The position numbers and the translations under genes are program-made. A stretch of 64,000 bases of DNA from positions 577,019 through 641,018 of the forward strand of contig NZ_FOUE01000003.1 of NCBI RefSeq assembly GCF_900114775.1, given 5' to 3'. A model generated the notes under the pieces. That model was given only the letters and a program-made list of their open reading frames with translations, was not told the origin of the DNA and did no database searches. Numbering within the stretch: the first letter of the stretch is position 1; each line of letters starts with the position of its first letter. This document shows positions 63,899 to 64,000 of this stretch, one piece after another. The DNA comes from Marinobacter zhejiangensis. GTDB taxonomy: Bacteria > Pseudomonadota > Gammaproteobacteria > Pseudomonadales > Oleiphilaceae.

Positions 63899-63910
63899 GC
63901 TCTTTAAAAA
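63899..63910 (+). promoter_or_regulatory. boxA antitermination site of the rRNA leader
   Basis: GCTCTTTAAAAA matches the boxA core (GCTCTTTAA) bound by NusB/NusE, located after promoter 3 as in other rRNA operons. Confidence 0.8.
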
Positions 63911-64000
63911 GTTAACTAAGTAATTCGTGTGGGCGCTGGCTGAGGTATTTCGGACATGAAATACCAAGACAGTGACTCGTCGAACATTGAGTTTTGTCTT
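63911..64000 (+). other. rRNA leader, upstream of the 16S gene
   Basis: The rest of the window is transcribed leader and shows no 16S sequence. The 16S rRNA gene should start shortly after the right edge. Confidence 0.7.

Noticed and set aside
1..64000. CRISPR arrays, insertion sequences, integrases or phage genes
   Set aside because: I looked for regular repeats and transposase or integrase motifs on both strands and found none.

Overview
This window looks like a chromosomal segment of a marine gammaproteobacterium, almost certainly Marinobacter or a close relative. The strongest taxonomic marker is the 661-residue two-domain alcohol-forming fatty acyl-CoA reductase at 26.5-28.4 kb, which I recognise as the Marinobacter wax-ester enzyme. 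Gene orders shared with Pseudomonas agree with this: pyrC-rnt-motY, yciK-mupP-ubiG-MTA deaminase facing mtnA, and mltF divergent from purL. I see no phage, insertion sequence, plasmid or CRISPR array.

Layout. 0-8 kb: a terminator, a small lipoprotein, then a minus-strand operon of an OmpR-type regulator, a LysM/FecR-domain periplasmic protein and a CHASE2 sensor kinase, followed by topB. 8-10 kb: bolA, yciO and an unknown gene. 10-14 kb: a copper-type locus with a DUF2946-like protein, MbnP, MbnH and a histidine-rich outer-membrane barrel, facing an MFS transporter. 15-17 kb: an LpxR-like lipid A deacylase and GloC. 17-21 kb: an accessory cluster (HxlR regulator, atypical SDR, HCCA-isomerase-like protein, two thioesterases, TetR regulator) with two clear operators, ending beside tRNA-Arg(CCT).

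21-33 kb: a glycosyltransferase pair, an M16 protease, the fatty acyl-CoA reductase, a 2-Cys peroxiredoxin, rnt, pyrC, motY and an HDAC-family deacetylase. 33-42 kb: a Pat-type lysine acetyltransferase, divergent from the deacetylase, then a minus-strand series running MTA deaminase, ubiG, mupP, yciK, glutaredoxin, yaaA, DUF2788 and rdgC, with mtnA divergent. 43-53 kb: prc with a helix-turn-helix partner, a fadB/fadA beta-oxidation operon, a ComFB-like protein, a DUF349 coiled-coil protein and recX. 53-64 kb: mltF, purL, a DnaA-box palindrome, a YqfO-like protein, two Nudix hydrolases, a gamma carbonic anhydrase-like protein, DUF1289 and purT. The window closes with three near-identical rRNA promoters and boxA; the 16S gene should begin just past the right edge.

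The most interesting systems are the MbnP/MbnH locus with its own histidine-rich outer-membrane protein, the CHASE2/FecR-LysM/response-regulator module, the 17-21 kb cluster with readable operators, the divergent acetylase/deacetylase pair, and several unassigned palindromes upstream of lipid genes. All calls come from reading the sequence and family knowledge; no database search was run.
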